Positions 28,553 to 36,400 of a stretch of DNA of 56,471 nucleotides are shown piece by piece. The translations under genes and the position numbers were made by a program. Every line of letters begins with the position of its first letter. Within the stretch, counting starts at the first letter, position 1. The notes below the pieces were generated by a model. The model saw only the letters and a list, made by a program, of their open reading frames with translations, had not been told where the DNA came from and did not search any database. The stretch comes from Bacteroidales bacterium (GTDB lineage: Bacteria > Bacteroidota > Bacteroidia > Bacteroidales > Paludibacteraceae): NCBI GenBank assembly GCA_900766775.1, contig CAAFXN010000080.1, forward strand, positions 1 to 56,471, given 5' to 3'.

Positions 28553-29099
28553 AAGAAGAATTACAAAGAACTACATGAGACAACATTGATGACGCTGAGA
28601 CACATTGTTTTTCGAATGCATGGGTGTTAGATTATTTTCTGTTGTCCAATGTGTGTTTTGGGGTATTCTTGTATTTCGTATAATGAAGAAATACAAAGAA
28701 CAACATGAGACAACATAGATTGCAATGGCGCACATTCCCACTCCTTTTGCTGCGCAAAAGTCATGGACAAAGAAGGACAATAGTTAGATGTGGATATACA
28801 GGATGATGTCTGAAACATGGAGGATTGTTTCTTTCGAATGCATGGGGGTTAGATTATTTTCTGTTGTACAATGTGTGTGTTTTGGTATTCTTGTATTTCG
28901 TATAATGAAGAAATACAAAGAACTACATGAGACAACATAGACCTTAATGGGGAACACGCCCACTCCTTTTGCTATGCAAAAGTCGGGGACATAGAAAAAC
29001 AATAGTTAGATTCGAATATATAGGATGAAGTCTGAAACATGGAGGATTGTTTTTTTCGAATGCATGGGGGTTAGATTATTTTCTGTTGTACAATGTGCC
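28553..29099 (+). repeat. 222-bp tandem direct repeats (three copies, outer two partial)
   Basis: The unit GAATGCATGGG...GAGGATTGTTT repeats with exact starts at 28614, 28836 and 29058, a 222-bp period. Each full unit holds the motif GAAGAAATACAAAGAAC...CATGAGACAACAT (at 28684 and 28906, plus a partial at 28553) and a CTTTTGC-TRY-GCAAAAG hairpin whose loop varies while the stem stays. Apparent short reading frames through the units are by-products. The repeat ends 36 nt beyond the GxxExxY stop codon. Confidence 0.92.
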
Positions 29100-29135
29100 T
29101 TCTTTGTCGTTCTTTTTTATATGAAGGATAGTTCC

Positions 29136-29558
29136 TCAAAAAGCAACTATCCGCTTGGTGGTTATATCGTAGTAGTATTTTTCACTTTGGTCTATCGGTG
29201 GTGCGAAGTTGTACAGAATGCCGATAGGCGTATTTGTTAAGCGCATATAGTTCCATAATTGTTGTCTGTGAACAAGTTGCAGTTCCGCAACGGCTTTGCA
29301 TTCCAAGCAAATGTTGTCCCTTATATAAAAGTCCATAAAGTGGTCATGTTTGAGCAAGACTTCGTGGAACTTGATATTGAAATGAAATTCGCGTTTATGA
29401 GGTATGTTTCTCTCGTTAAATAGCACTTCCAAAGCATCTTGGTAAACATACTCGTTGAGTCCGCAACCCAATTCTTGATGTACCGCCATTGCACAACCGA
29501 GTACATCAAACACTTCGGCTTTAAGTTGCTTGCGCAGTTCATTCGTCAGCGATTCCAT
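29136..29558 (-). CDS. GxxExxY family protein (PD-(D/E)XK nuclease-like)
   Basis: A 140-aa small cytosolic protein of the GxxExxY family (PF13366/PDDEXK_3), predicted to have a restriction-endonuclease-like fold; its biological role is not established. The family signature appears as GLNEYVYQDAL near 33-43, and candidate PD-(D/E)XK residues as the Asp in HFMDFYI (about 77) and ECK (about 87-89). The C-terminal QLWNYMRLTNTPIGILYNF is typical. Length is normal for the family, so the gene looks intact. It is flanked on its 3' side by 222-bp direct repeats and on its 5' side by direct and inverted pieces of the same repeat, unlike any other gene here. It may therefore belong to a mobile or repeat-linked unit. 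I see no canonical promoter box upstream. Confidence 0.88.
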   Translation of the reverse strand: MESLTNELRKQLKAEVFDVLGCAMAVHQELGCGLNEYVYQDALEVLFNERNIPHKREFHFNIKFHEVLLKHDHFMDFYIRDNICLECKAVAELQLVHRQQLWNYMRLTNTPIGILYNFAPPIDQSEKYYYDITTKRIVAF

Positions 29559-29589
29559 ACGTTGTTCTCGTGTTTATTTAGTGAGAATC

Positions 29590-29812
29590 TTAAAGAAGAA
29601 TAACACAGAACTACATGAGACAACAAAAGACAATATATACCCGATATAACAGATAAAACAATCTACACCCTATATCTCAGAGTCCAGTCCTTGAATTTGA
29701 ATCTAACTATTGTCCTTCTGTGTCCCGACTTTTGCACAGCAAAAGGAGCGGGAATGTGCCCCATCAATGTCTATGTTGTCTCATGTGATTCTTGGTAATT
29801 CTTCTTTATTAA
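29590..29812. repeat. Inverted partial copies of the 222-bp repeat upstream of the GxxExxY gene
   Basis: 29592-29630 carries the AGAACTACATGAGACAACA motif in direct orientation. 29697-29807 carries the inverse complement of the same motif plus the CTTTTGC-TGT-GCAAAAG hairpin and the GACAATAGTTAGAT end. The two motif copies face each other across about 140 nt. The inverted copy reaches the stop codon of queG. Confidence 0.88.
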
Positions 29813-30576
29813 TGGATATTGTTTTGTAGAGGTCTATTCAGCGGGCAGGCTTGTTGGCAGACGAGGCAGCGGTGGGTGGTGTAGGCAATGCAGCGGGTGG
29901 CGTCCCAGACGGGGTTGCGCAGGGCGCCTGTGGGGCAGGCTTCTTCGCAGAGGTGGCAGTCGGCGCAGGGCGTGTCGGCAAAGCGAGATGGTGTTTCTGC
30001 GGTTGGGGGTGTAGAATTGCTAGGTATTCTAGTTGTTCTAGGTATTCTAGTTATCATAGTTTCTCCCTCTTCTATTCCCTCTATCGGTCTGTCTATCACT
30101 ATCTCCCCGAGATGCACCATGCTGCCGAGGGTGTGGTGGAAGAACTGGTGGTTGCGTCCGATGAAGCCGAGCCCCGCCTTCACCGCCCATCGTCGCTCCA
30201 AGAACGGTGCCGAGTCGCAGAAGAGATGTTGAGGGAGAGAGGGAATAGTAGCAGGGGCGGCGGGCAGGGCAAGTGCACCGTGCAGGCGGGCATCCAGTTC
30301 ATAGAGCATGGACTTGATGGTGCGGTGGTAGTCGCGGCGGCACTTGTCGTAGCGGAGCACGCAGACCACTACCGCCGTAGCGCCGGGCACCAGTTCGCGC
30401 GGGTCGTAGCGCTTCTCGCGGTTGCGCTCGAGGTACGACATGTTGCCGTGCAAGCCCTGCGCCACCCATTGCTCCATGAACGCCGCGTCGTCGTCCAGCC
30501 GCTCGGCAAACGCCACGCCGCAGTCGTCAAAACCGACCGCTAACGCCTGCTGCCGTATCCACTGAGCACTAATCAC
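29809..30576 (-). CDS. queG: Epoxyqueuosine reductase QueG, shortened
   Basis: Reduces epoxyqueuosine to queuosine in tRNA anticodons, using cobalamin and two [4Fe-4S] clusters. 255 aa against about 300-380 in typical homologues. The N-terminal cobalamin-domain signatures are present (GFDDCGVAFAERL, VKAGLGFIGRN). All eight cluster cysteines remain (CADCHLCEEACP; CIAY; CLVCQQACP), but the link between the fifth and sixth is only seven residues (IAYTTHR), far shorter than usual, and the protein ends 11 residues after the last cysteine. Residues about 174-190 (ITRIPRTTRIPSNS) come from a 9-bp tandem repeat in the DNA. Starts 10 nt after the MarC stop, so it is the second gene of that operon. Activity may be altered or lost. 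Confidence 0.85.
   Translation of the reverse strand: MISAQWIRQQALAVGFDDCGVAFAERLDDDAAFMEQWVAQGLHGNMSYLERNREKRYDPRELVPGATAVVVCVLRYDKCRRDYHRTIKSMLYELDARLHGALALPAAPATIPSLPQHLFCDSAPFLERRWAVKAGLGFIGRNHQFFHHTLGSMVHLGEIVIDRPIEGIEEGETMITRIPRTTRIPSNSTPPTAETPSRFADTPCADCHLCEEACPTGALRNPVWDATRCIAYTTHRCLVCQQACPLNRPLQNNIH
30020..30055 (-). repeat. Four 9-bp tandem units inside queG
   Basis: CTAGGTATT, CTAGTTGTT, CTAGGTATT, CTAGTTATC lie in frame inside queG, between the substrate domain and the iron-sulfur domain. A multiple of three keeps the frame. Confidence 0.85.
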
Positions 30577-30586
30577 TTCGCTTTAA

Positions 30587-31195
30587 CTATCCTACCAGCA
30601 CATCGTGGAGCACCTTGACAAGGTTGCCGAACATGAGTTGGCAGGCAATGGCTAACACAATGATTCCGAAGAACTTACGGAGCACATAGATGGCATTCTT
30701 TCCCACGTACTTCATCAGCCAGCGCGTGCCCGCCAGCACGCCGAAGAGCACGACCATGCAGAGCAACACCGCCACCATCAGGTTCACCGTGTCGTACTGC
30801 GCCGTCATGGAGATGAGCGCAGTGAAGGCACCCGGACCTGCGTACATAGGGAATGCCAGCGGGATGATGTTGCCCGAGCCCTCTACGTCGGTCTTGAAGA
30901 TGACGATGTCGAGAATCATCTCCAGCGCCATGAGGAAGATGATGAAACCGCCCGCGATGGCGAAATACTCAATCTTGATGCCGAAGAGTTTCAAGCACCA
31001 CTCGCCCAAGATGAGGAACACCAGCAGGATAATCATCGAGACAAGGCACACTATCCATGGGTTGATTTTGGTGCCGTTCTTCTCCAGATTGATGGTGATA
31101 GGCATATTCCCCAAAGGGTCGATAATAGCAATGAGGAACACAAACGCCGGCAGTACCTGCCAAATGTCAAAACTGCTAAAGAAATCTGCTAACAT
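30587..31195 (-). CDS. MarC family integral membrane protein
   Basis: A 202-aa inner-membrane protein of the MarC/UPF0056 family, function unknown (not a proven drug-resistance determinant). Six hydrophobic segments are visible at about 13-33, 46-66, 75-95, 115-135, 140-160 and 178-198. Family marks include the FLIAIIDPLGNMPITINL start and the repeated half near 113-125 (PLAFPMYAGPGAF). First gene of a two-gene operon with queG, under a good minus-strand promoter at 31290-31321 that lies back-to-back with the efp promoter. Confidence 0.92.
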   Translation of the reverse strand: MLADFFSSFDIWQVLPAFVFLIAIIDPLGNMPITINLEKNGTKINPWIVCLVSMIILLVFLILGEWCLKLFGIKIEYFAIAGGFIIFLMALEMILDIVIFKTDVEGSGNIIPLAFPMYAGPGAFTALISMTAQYDTVNLMVAVLLCMVVLFGVLAGTRWLMKYVGKNAIYVLRKFFGIIVLAIACQLMFGNLVKVLHDVLVG

Positions 31196-31203
31196 AGTGC
31201 GTA

Positions 31204-31250
31204 TGGAATTAGGAATTAGGAATTATGAATTATGAATTATGAGTGGTCAT
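31204..31250. repeat. Heptamer array with inverted GCATG core
   Basis: AATTAGG and AATTATG heptamers lie next to GAGTGGTCATGC, the inverse of the GCATG...CTC core found beside other arrays. It lies in the MarC leader. Confidence 0.75.
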
Positions 31251-31289
31251 GCTTACTTGCCACTAATCACTGACCCACTAATTTCGGTG

Positions 31290-31321
31290 CAAAGATACTG
31301 TTTTTTGGGCAAATATACAAA
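31290..31321 (-). promoter_or_regulatory. sigma-ABfr promoter for marC-queG
   Basis: Minus strand TTTG (31318-31321), 20 nt, TATCTTTG (31290-31297). Confidence 0.85.
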
Positions 31322-31335
31322 TTTCCTATAAATAA

Positions 31336-31367
31336 TTTGTGTATTTCACATTTTTTTCGTACCTTTG
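31336..31367 (+). promoter_or_regulatory. sigma-ABfr promoter for efp
   Basis: TTTG (31336-31339), 20 nt, TACCTTTG (31360-31367). The leader is about 50 nt. It is divergent from the marC promoter only 15 nt away. Confidence 0.88.
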
Positions 31368-31426
31368 CACGCCGAATTGTGAAGAAGAGACTGTAATTTG
31401 TAATTCGTAAACCGTAAATAACAAAG

Positions 31427-31990
31427 ATGATTAACTCTCAAGATGTAAAGAATGGCGTTTGTATCCGTATGGACGGGCGCTTGTATTTTGTGATTGAGTT
31501 CTTGCATGTAAAGCCGGGCAAGGGCAACACCATCATGCGTGTGAAATTCAAAGATGTAGTGGACGGTCGCGTGCTGGAGCGTCGCTTCAACATTGGTGAG
31601 AAACTGGAAGATGTGCGCGTGGAGCGTCGTCCGTACCAATACCTGTACAAGGAGGGTGAGGACTATATCTTCATGAATCAGGAGACCTACGAGCAAGTAC
31701 CTATCGCACACGATTTGATTACGGGTGTGGACTTCCTGAAAGAGGGCTTTGTGGTAGATGTAGTGTCTGACGCATCGACCGACACCATCCTCTTCGCGGA
31801 GTTGCCCGCTAAGGTGGAGTTGGCTGTTTCCTACACGGAGCCGGGTCTGCGCGGCGATACCGCTACCAACACCCTCAAGCCCGCTACCTTGGAGACCGGC
31901 GCAGAGATTCGCGTGCCCCTCTTCATCAATGAGGGCGAGATTGTACGCGTAGATACCCGCGACGGTTCCTACTGCGAGCGAGTACGGTAA
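31427..31990 (+). CDS. efp: Translation elongation factor P
   Basis: Rescues ribosomes stalled on polyproline stretches by binding between the P and E sites. 187 aa, normal length, with the three beta-barrel layout: KOW-like N-domain, central OB domain, C-terminal OB domain ending RVDTRDGSYCERV. The tip of the first-domain loop is KPGKGN with Lys32 at the position modified in other bacteria; no modification genes are present here. Polyproline rescue would matter for the proline-rich linkers of secreted proteins nearby, but that link is inference. Single gene with its own promoter and a strong hairpin after it. Confidence 0.97.
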   Translation: MINSQDVKNGVCIRMDGRLYFVIEFLHVKPGKGNTIMRVKFKDVVDGRVLERRFNIGEKLEDVRVERRPYQYLYKEGEDYIFMNQETYEQVPIAHDLITGVDFLKEGFVVDVVSDASTDTILFAELPAKVELAVSYTEPGLRGDTATNTLKPATLETGAEIRVPLFINEGEIVRVDTRDGSYCERVR

Positions 31991-32007
31991 GGACCGCTTC
32001 GCTGAAA

Positions 32008-32101
32008 GATAAAGGATAAAAGACTGATTAGTTTCGACTATCGGTGTGCGGCCTGGAGACCGCACCTCCATAGGGGGCTAATCAGTCTTTTATCCTTTAT
32101 C
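32008..32101. terminator. 24-bp perfect inverted repeat between convergent efp and amidohydrolase genes
   Basis: 32008-32031 and 32078-32101 are perfectly complementary over 24 bp (core ACTGATTAG/CTAATCAGT). The loop contains the dispersed palindrome TGCGGCCTGGAGACCGCA (32047-32064). It probably stops transcription from both sides. The arm core (GGATAAAAGACT) also occurs near 47150 and 51690. Confidence 0.8.
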
Positions 32102-32117
32102 CTTTATCCTCTATCCT

Positions 32118-33191
32118 CTACCAGACCATTTCTATTTGCTCGGTGCGGGAGTTGTCGAGGGGTGCGGAGCGGAAGTTCACCTTGCGGAAGTCAATTCGCT
32201 CGAGGTCGAGACATCGGATTCGGCTGTTGTACATCGTGCGGTAGTAGATACGCTTGCCTTGGAGGTCGGTGGCGATGGTCCACTGCGTGGCACTCGGGAT
32301 GTCGGGGACAGTCTCTCCCTCGGCAAACTGAATGCCGACAGGAATGTCGAAGTTGTTGAGGATATGGAACGCCTGCATTACGGTCTCAGTAGCCGTGGGT
32401 AGCGTGGGGGCAGTGGCTTGGAAGAATGCTGCTCGAACGAAGCGTGAAGGCGGGGTCATGTCGCCCGGAAGTCCGTGCAGCCCGCCTCCGCCGCCGAAGG
32501 CTTGGAGCGACAACTCACCCACCTGCGCCCGCGGGATAGCGCCTGCTCGCAGGTTGATGTAGTTGTTCAGGTTCGTCAGGTGCCAATCGAAACTCGGGGA
32601 GTTGGTCAGTACGCCGAGGGTGTTCTCGTAGAAACGCACCTGCCCGCCGATGACCTCCACCACCACTTGCCTGCCCGTGCGGTCGGCTACGCGCCAGTGC
32701 ACGGTGGAGCCGCGCGGGTCGGTGGCAACGATACGGACACGTTGCAGGGTCGAGACCGCCTCGTCCACGCTTGCGCAACGGCTCAGCAACCACGGCACTA
32801 ACTGCATGTCGCTGATACTCTCATCCACGAGCGTGCTGTCGAAAGGTTCATACTCGCCGTAGTTGGGGAAGTAGAACAAGCCGGCGGCGAAGCCCGCCTC
32901 GTTCATGCCGTCCACCACAAACTCATCGCGCTCCACCGCCAAGCCCACATAGCCGTACTTGGCAGTGAAGCGCATGCCGTCTTTCTGCCCGCTCGGGGTG
33001 TAGGACTGTTGGCGATAGCCGCGCGGCACAAGCACGTAGCGGCTGTTGAGGTCGCTGCCCGCCCACTCGATGGTGCGGGCGATGACGGGCGAGCCGTCCG
33101 CCGCGCGCAGAGAGATACCTGTGCAAGCCTCTGTCGGCTGCACGCACAAGACCATCGCAATGGTCAAACAAAGAAGGAAGAACTTTTTCAT
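32118..33191 (-). CDS. Exported linear amide C-N hydrolase (choloylglycine hydrolase / penicillin V acylase family)
   Basis: An Ntn-hydrolase that cleaves linear amides; family members act on conjugated bile salts, penicillin V or acyl-homoserine lactones. The start at 33191 gives a signal peptide ending QPTEA, so that Cys23 becomes the N-terminal nucleophile (CTGISLRA). Other family residues are visible: RTIEW with the catalytic Arg, GMNEAGFA with the Asn, LTNSPSF with the second Asn, and SRFVRAAF with the Arg. 357 aa before processing. The CTGISL start is more like the Gram-negative PVA/BSH cluster than the Bacteroides enzyme starting CTRAVY. Probably periplasmic. The substrate cannot be told from sequence. 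Confidence 0.9.
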   Translation of the reverse strand: MKKFFLLCLTIAMVLCVQPTEACTGISLRAADGSPVIARTIEWAGSDLNSRYVLVPRGYRQQSYTPSGQKDGMRFTAKYGYVGLAVERDEFVVDGMNEAGFAAGLFYFPNYGEYEPFDSTLVDESISDMQLVPWLLSRCASVDEAVSTLQRVRIVATDPRGSTVHWRVADRTGRQVVVEVIGGQVRFYENTLGVLTNSPSFDWHLTNLNNYINLRAGAIPRAQVGELSLQAFGGGGGLHGLPGDMTPPSRFVRAAFFQATAPTLPTATETVMQAFHILNNFDIPVGIQFAEGETVPDIPSATQWTIATDLQGKRIYYRTMYNSRIRCLDLERIDFRKVNFRSAPLDNSRTEQIEMVW

Positions 33192-33222
33192 AGTTGTAAG
33201 AAGGTTAAGGTGAAACAAAAAG

Positions 33223-33262
33223 AAAACAAGTAGCGAAAAAAAGACTATTCGCTACTTGTTTT
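33223..33262 (-). terminator. 15-bp perfect hairpin after the LRR gene
   Basis: AAAACAAGTAGCGAA pairs with TTCGCTACTTGTTTT (10-nt loop), followed on the minus strand by a T-rich stretch. It lies in the leader of the amidohydrolase gene and after the LRR gene, so it either ends that transcript or lowers read-through. Confidence 0.75.
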
Positions 33263-33290
33263 GCTACAAATAATGTGCCAAATTCGGACC

Positions 33291-33334
33291 GACCTGCGGT
33301 CGACCCGCGGTCGACCCGCGATAGACCCGCGAAA
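33291..33334. repeat. 11-bp tandem array (GACCCGCGGTC type)
   Basis: Four consecutive 11-mers: GACCTGCGGTC, GACCCGCGGTC, GACCCGCGATA, GACCCGCGAAA. The last unit is identical to units at 17940 and 56308. Confidence 0.9.
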
Positions 33335-33415
33335 AACAGGGGCACCTCATCCCTGCGAGAGCGCCCCAAAAATCATAGATTTCTCGAGGGTCCCGCAAGG
33401 GAGGGAGCAGGGGAA

Positions 33416-36400
33416 TTATCGGAGCGTCTCTCCCAGCACCGTGTAGGTTTTTCCCTCGCGCTCGATGAGCAGAACGCCGTCCTGCATGTACTTGCGCACC
33501 TGCGTCGGGGCAGCGCTCTCCGTCTGGGAGATACCCTGCATGCTTTCGAGCACGTCAAAGTAGTCGGTGTAGAGGTACACGTCGGGGAAAGCGGGGTTGG
33601 TGAGCAGGCAAATCACATCGTCGAAAGGCTTCAAGAAGGTGGTTACACCGTTCTCCAAGGTGTATTCCTTGCCCGGAATCAGCACTTCGCCTTCCCACTC
33701 GTAGGTGTCGTAGTTGAACAAGGGTTCGCCCAAGTACCACGTGAAGGTCGTTGCGCTGTCGCCGACCATTGCCTGCGTGCTCAGGTCGATAATCTTCTCG
33801 TCTTGCAACTCTACTTCCAGCATGGCCTGCCCGCTGTAGTTGTACACCATATACTGCGGCAAGATAGGAGGTAAGGTACTGAAATCAAATCGGTTACCAA
33901 CAATAGCCAGAGCTCGGAGTCCTTCCAGCGAAGCCACATCGAGCGTGTGGAGATAGTTGTTGTTGAGCCCTAACTGCTGCATATTGGGCACCGTGGTCGT
34001 ATCCACCTGAATAGCCGTCAACTCGTTCCCACTCAGGTCCAGATACCAGAGATTGGAGTTTTTCAGTTTCACCGAAGCAATCTTGTTGCTTGCGGCTCCC
34101 ACCAATCCGATGGCTTCGTTGTTGGTCAGGTCGAGCGTCGTGAGTTGGTTCTCCGTCAATGCCAGCGAATAGAGGTTCGGGTAGTCGCTCGGATTGAACG
34201 TTGTGAGGGCGTTGCCCGATAGGTTCAACTCTCTCATCAGGCTCTTGTTCTCCGGCATGACGAGGTTTGCGAGCCCTGCTCGCTGCAAGGTGAGGGTGCT
34301 TGCCAGCAACTTCGAGCCGTCGAAAGAGGACAAGGTCGCCCCCGTCATGCTGAACACCGTGATGGTATCCGTCGGCTCGTAGGTATAGACATTTACCGTA
34401 ACGCCCTTGTGTGTGGAAGCGGAGAAGAGGCGGTAGGTCGTTCCCAAGAGGTATTGCACCACGTTGTCGTTGCCCTCCCAGTCGAAGTAGAGCGATGTGC
34501 CCTCTTTGGCAGCCGCCAACGAGAGGGAGACGACGTCGCTGTCCTTCGCTGTAACGAAGGAAGCAATCTTGTTGGTAGGCATGCCTGCCACCTGCATCTT
34601 TGTGGTTTTCAGCACCTTATCGCCCGTAAACGCAGGGTAATCGGGGTGCGAAATCTCACAATACACCTTGCCCAAGTCCTCTTTCAGGAAGCGCGTGAAA
34701 CCGTTCTTGATGGTGTAGTCGGTTCCCTCAGTCAGCGTTGTGCCGTCTTCCCGCAACCATGTCAGGACAGTGCTTTTGCCGTCTATGTCCACCATCTGTG
34801 CCCCCAAATCCGTGCAGGGACCCATCGTAGCGATTTGGATATCCGCCTGCGGAGCATACAGGTAGCCCGCCTCGGTCAGTTTGGCATTGTGGCGGGGAAG
34901 GTTTGCCAAAGTAAATCGGTTAGAGGTGATATCCATATAGCGGATGTTGTCTTCCTCGGGGAGGATGATTTCCGACAACAGGTTGTTGGAAGCCCTCACG
35001 GTATCGAGCGCCGTACAGTGTTGGAAATCAAGACGTTCCATATTGTTATCCGACACATCCAACGTCAGCAGGTTGTCGGCGTCGGAGAAGTCGATATCGC
35101 CCAGTTGGTTGTGGGCAGCATTGAAGTGGAGCATAGCCAAGAGCGGGCTCAACTTGAAGTTCGCTGCGTTATACCCCGTGTTGTCAATGGAGTTGTAACT
35201 GATATCGAGCGTGTGGAGCAGGTTCTTGTTGAAGTAGTCGTTCTCGCCTTCGAGATTGAGGGATGTCAGGTTGTTGTGGCTCAGGTCAAGCACCTCCAGT
35301 AGTCGGTTGTAGGTCAAATCGATGGAATAGAGCGAAGTGTTGGAAAGAGTCAGTTCCCGCAAAGTGTTCAACTGGCTCAAGTCGATAGAGGAGACATAGA
35401 GGTTCTTGATACTCAGCGCGGAGATATTGGTTCCGTCGGGCACATACACCGCCACGGGACCGTAGCCCTTCGCCCCGCTCACGTTGGCTTCTACCGGCGT
35501 AGTCTCCGACTTCGCCACAAATGGCTTCAACTCCTGCGTACCCAAGTCCACCCAGAAAGTGATGGGATTCTCCTCGCTGGCGCCATACAATCCTATGGAG
35601 AACGATACGGGGCTCTCGTAGGTGGTGAACGACATCACCTTGGTCGGCTGTCCGTAGTCCGCCTCAGTCTTAATCATAAACGGCTCAGTGAAGAGGTCTG
35701 CACCGGGGAAACCCGTATTGCTGAACTCTATCACCACGCTGTCAGGATAAGCCTGCTTCAGGGTTACCACACCCGTCTCATCATCAAAACTGAAGTAACT
35801 CTCGTCCAGCATCACAAATGAGTCGGTGGTGTTCATGGGGATAGCATACATGATAGCGCTCGTCAGGAAGCCGTCGCGCATCACGCGCTTGCTGAAGTCA
35901 ATGGTCGTCCCCTCTTTGTAAACGGGCTCCATCGGCAGGTCGCGCTGAGCATACTGGTAGTCTTGCCACACATTAGAATCCAACGGCAAGGTAACAAAGT
36001 CCATGCAGTTGTTCTGGATATGCACGTAGTTCAGATAGTTCTGATTCGACAAGTCCATGTGCGTCAGGTAGTTATCGCTTGCGTCCAGAGATACCAAGCC
36101 TGCCGAGTCGGTGGGCGTAGGATGGTAGAAGTTCAGGGTCGTCAGCGCATTGCCCGCGCAGTTCAAGCGATACAGCCAACGGCTGTTCGATACATCCAAC
36201 GTCTTGAACTTATATGCTCCCTTATTCACGAAGCCCGACACGTGGGTGCAGTACAACTCCAGCAACTCCCTGTTCTGGCTCAGGTCCAACTCCGTAACCT
36301 TAGTTTCGCTCACGTTCAAGATACGCAAATGCGGGTTCTTCGTTACGTCCACGCTCGCCACGTCGGTCATCTCCAGCGTCAGTTGCATCAGGTTCGGGCA

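Noticed and set aside
28571..29002. Short frames of about 60-70 aa in the 222-bp repeats
   Set aside because: They are the same repeat translated twice; frames are not kept in all copies and there is no ribosome-binding sequence.
28614..29099. CRISPR-like or integron attachment array
   Set aside because: Period is 222 bp with the whole unit repeated; no spacers, cassettes or integrase gene.
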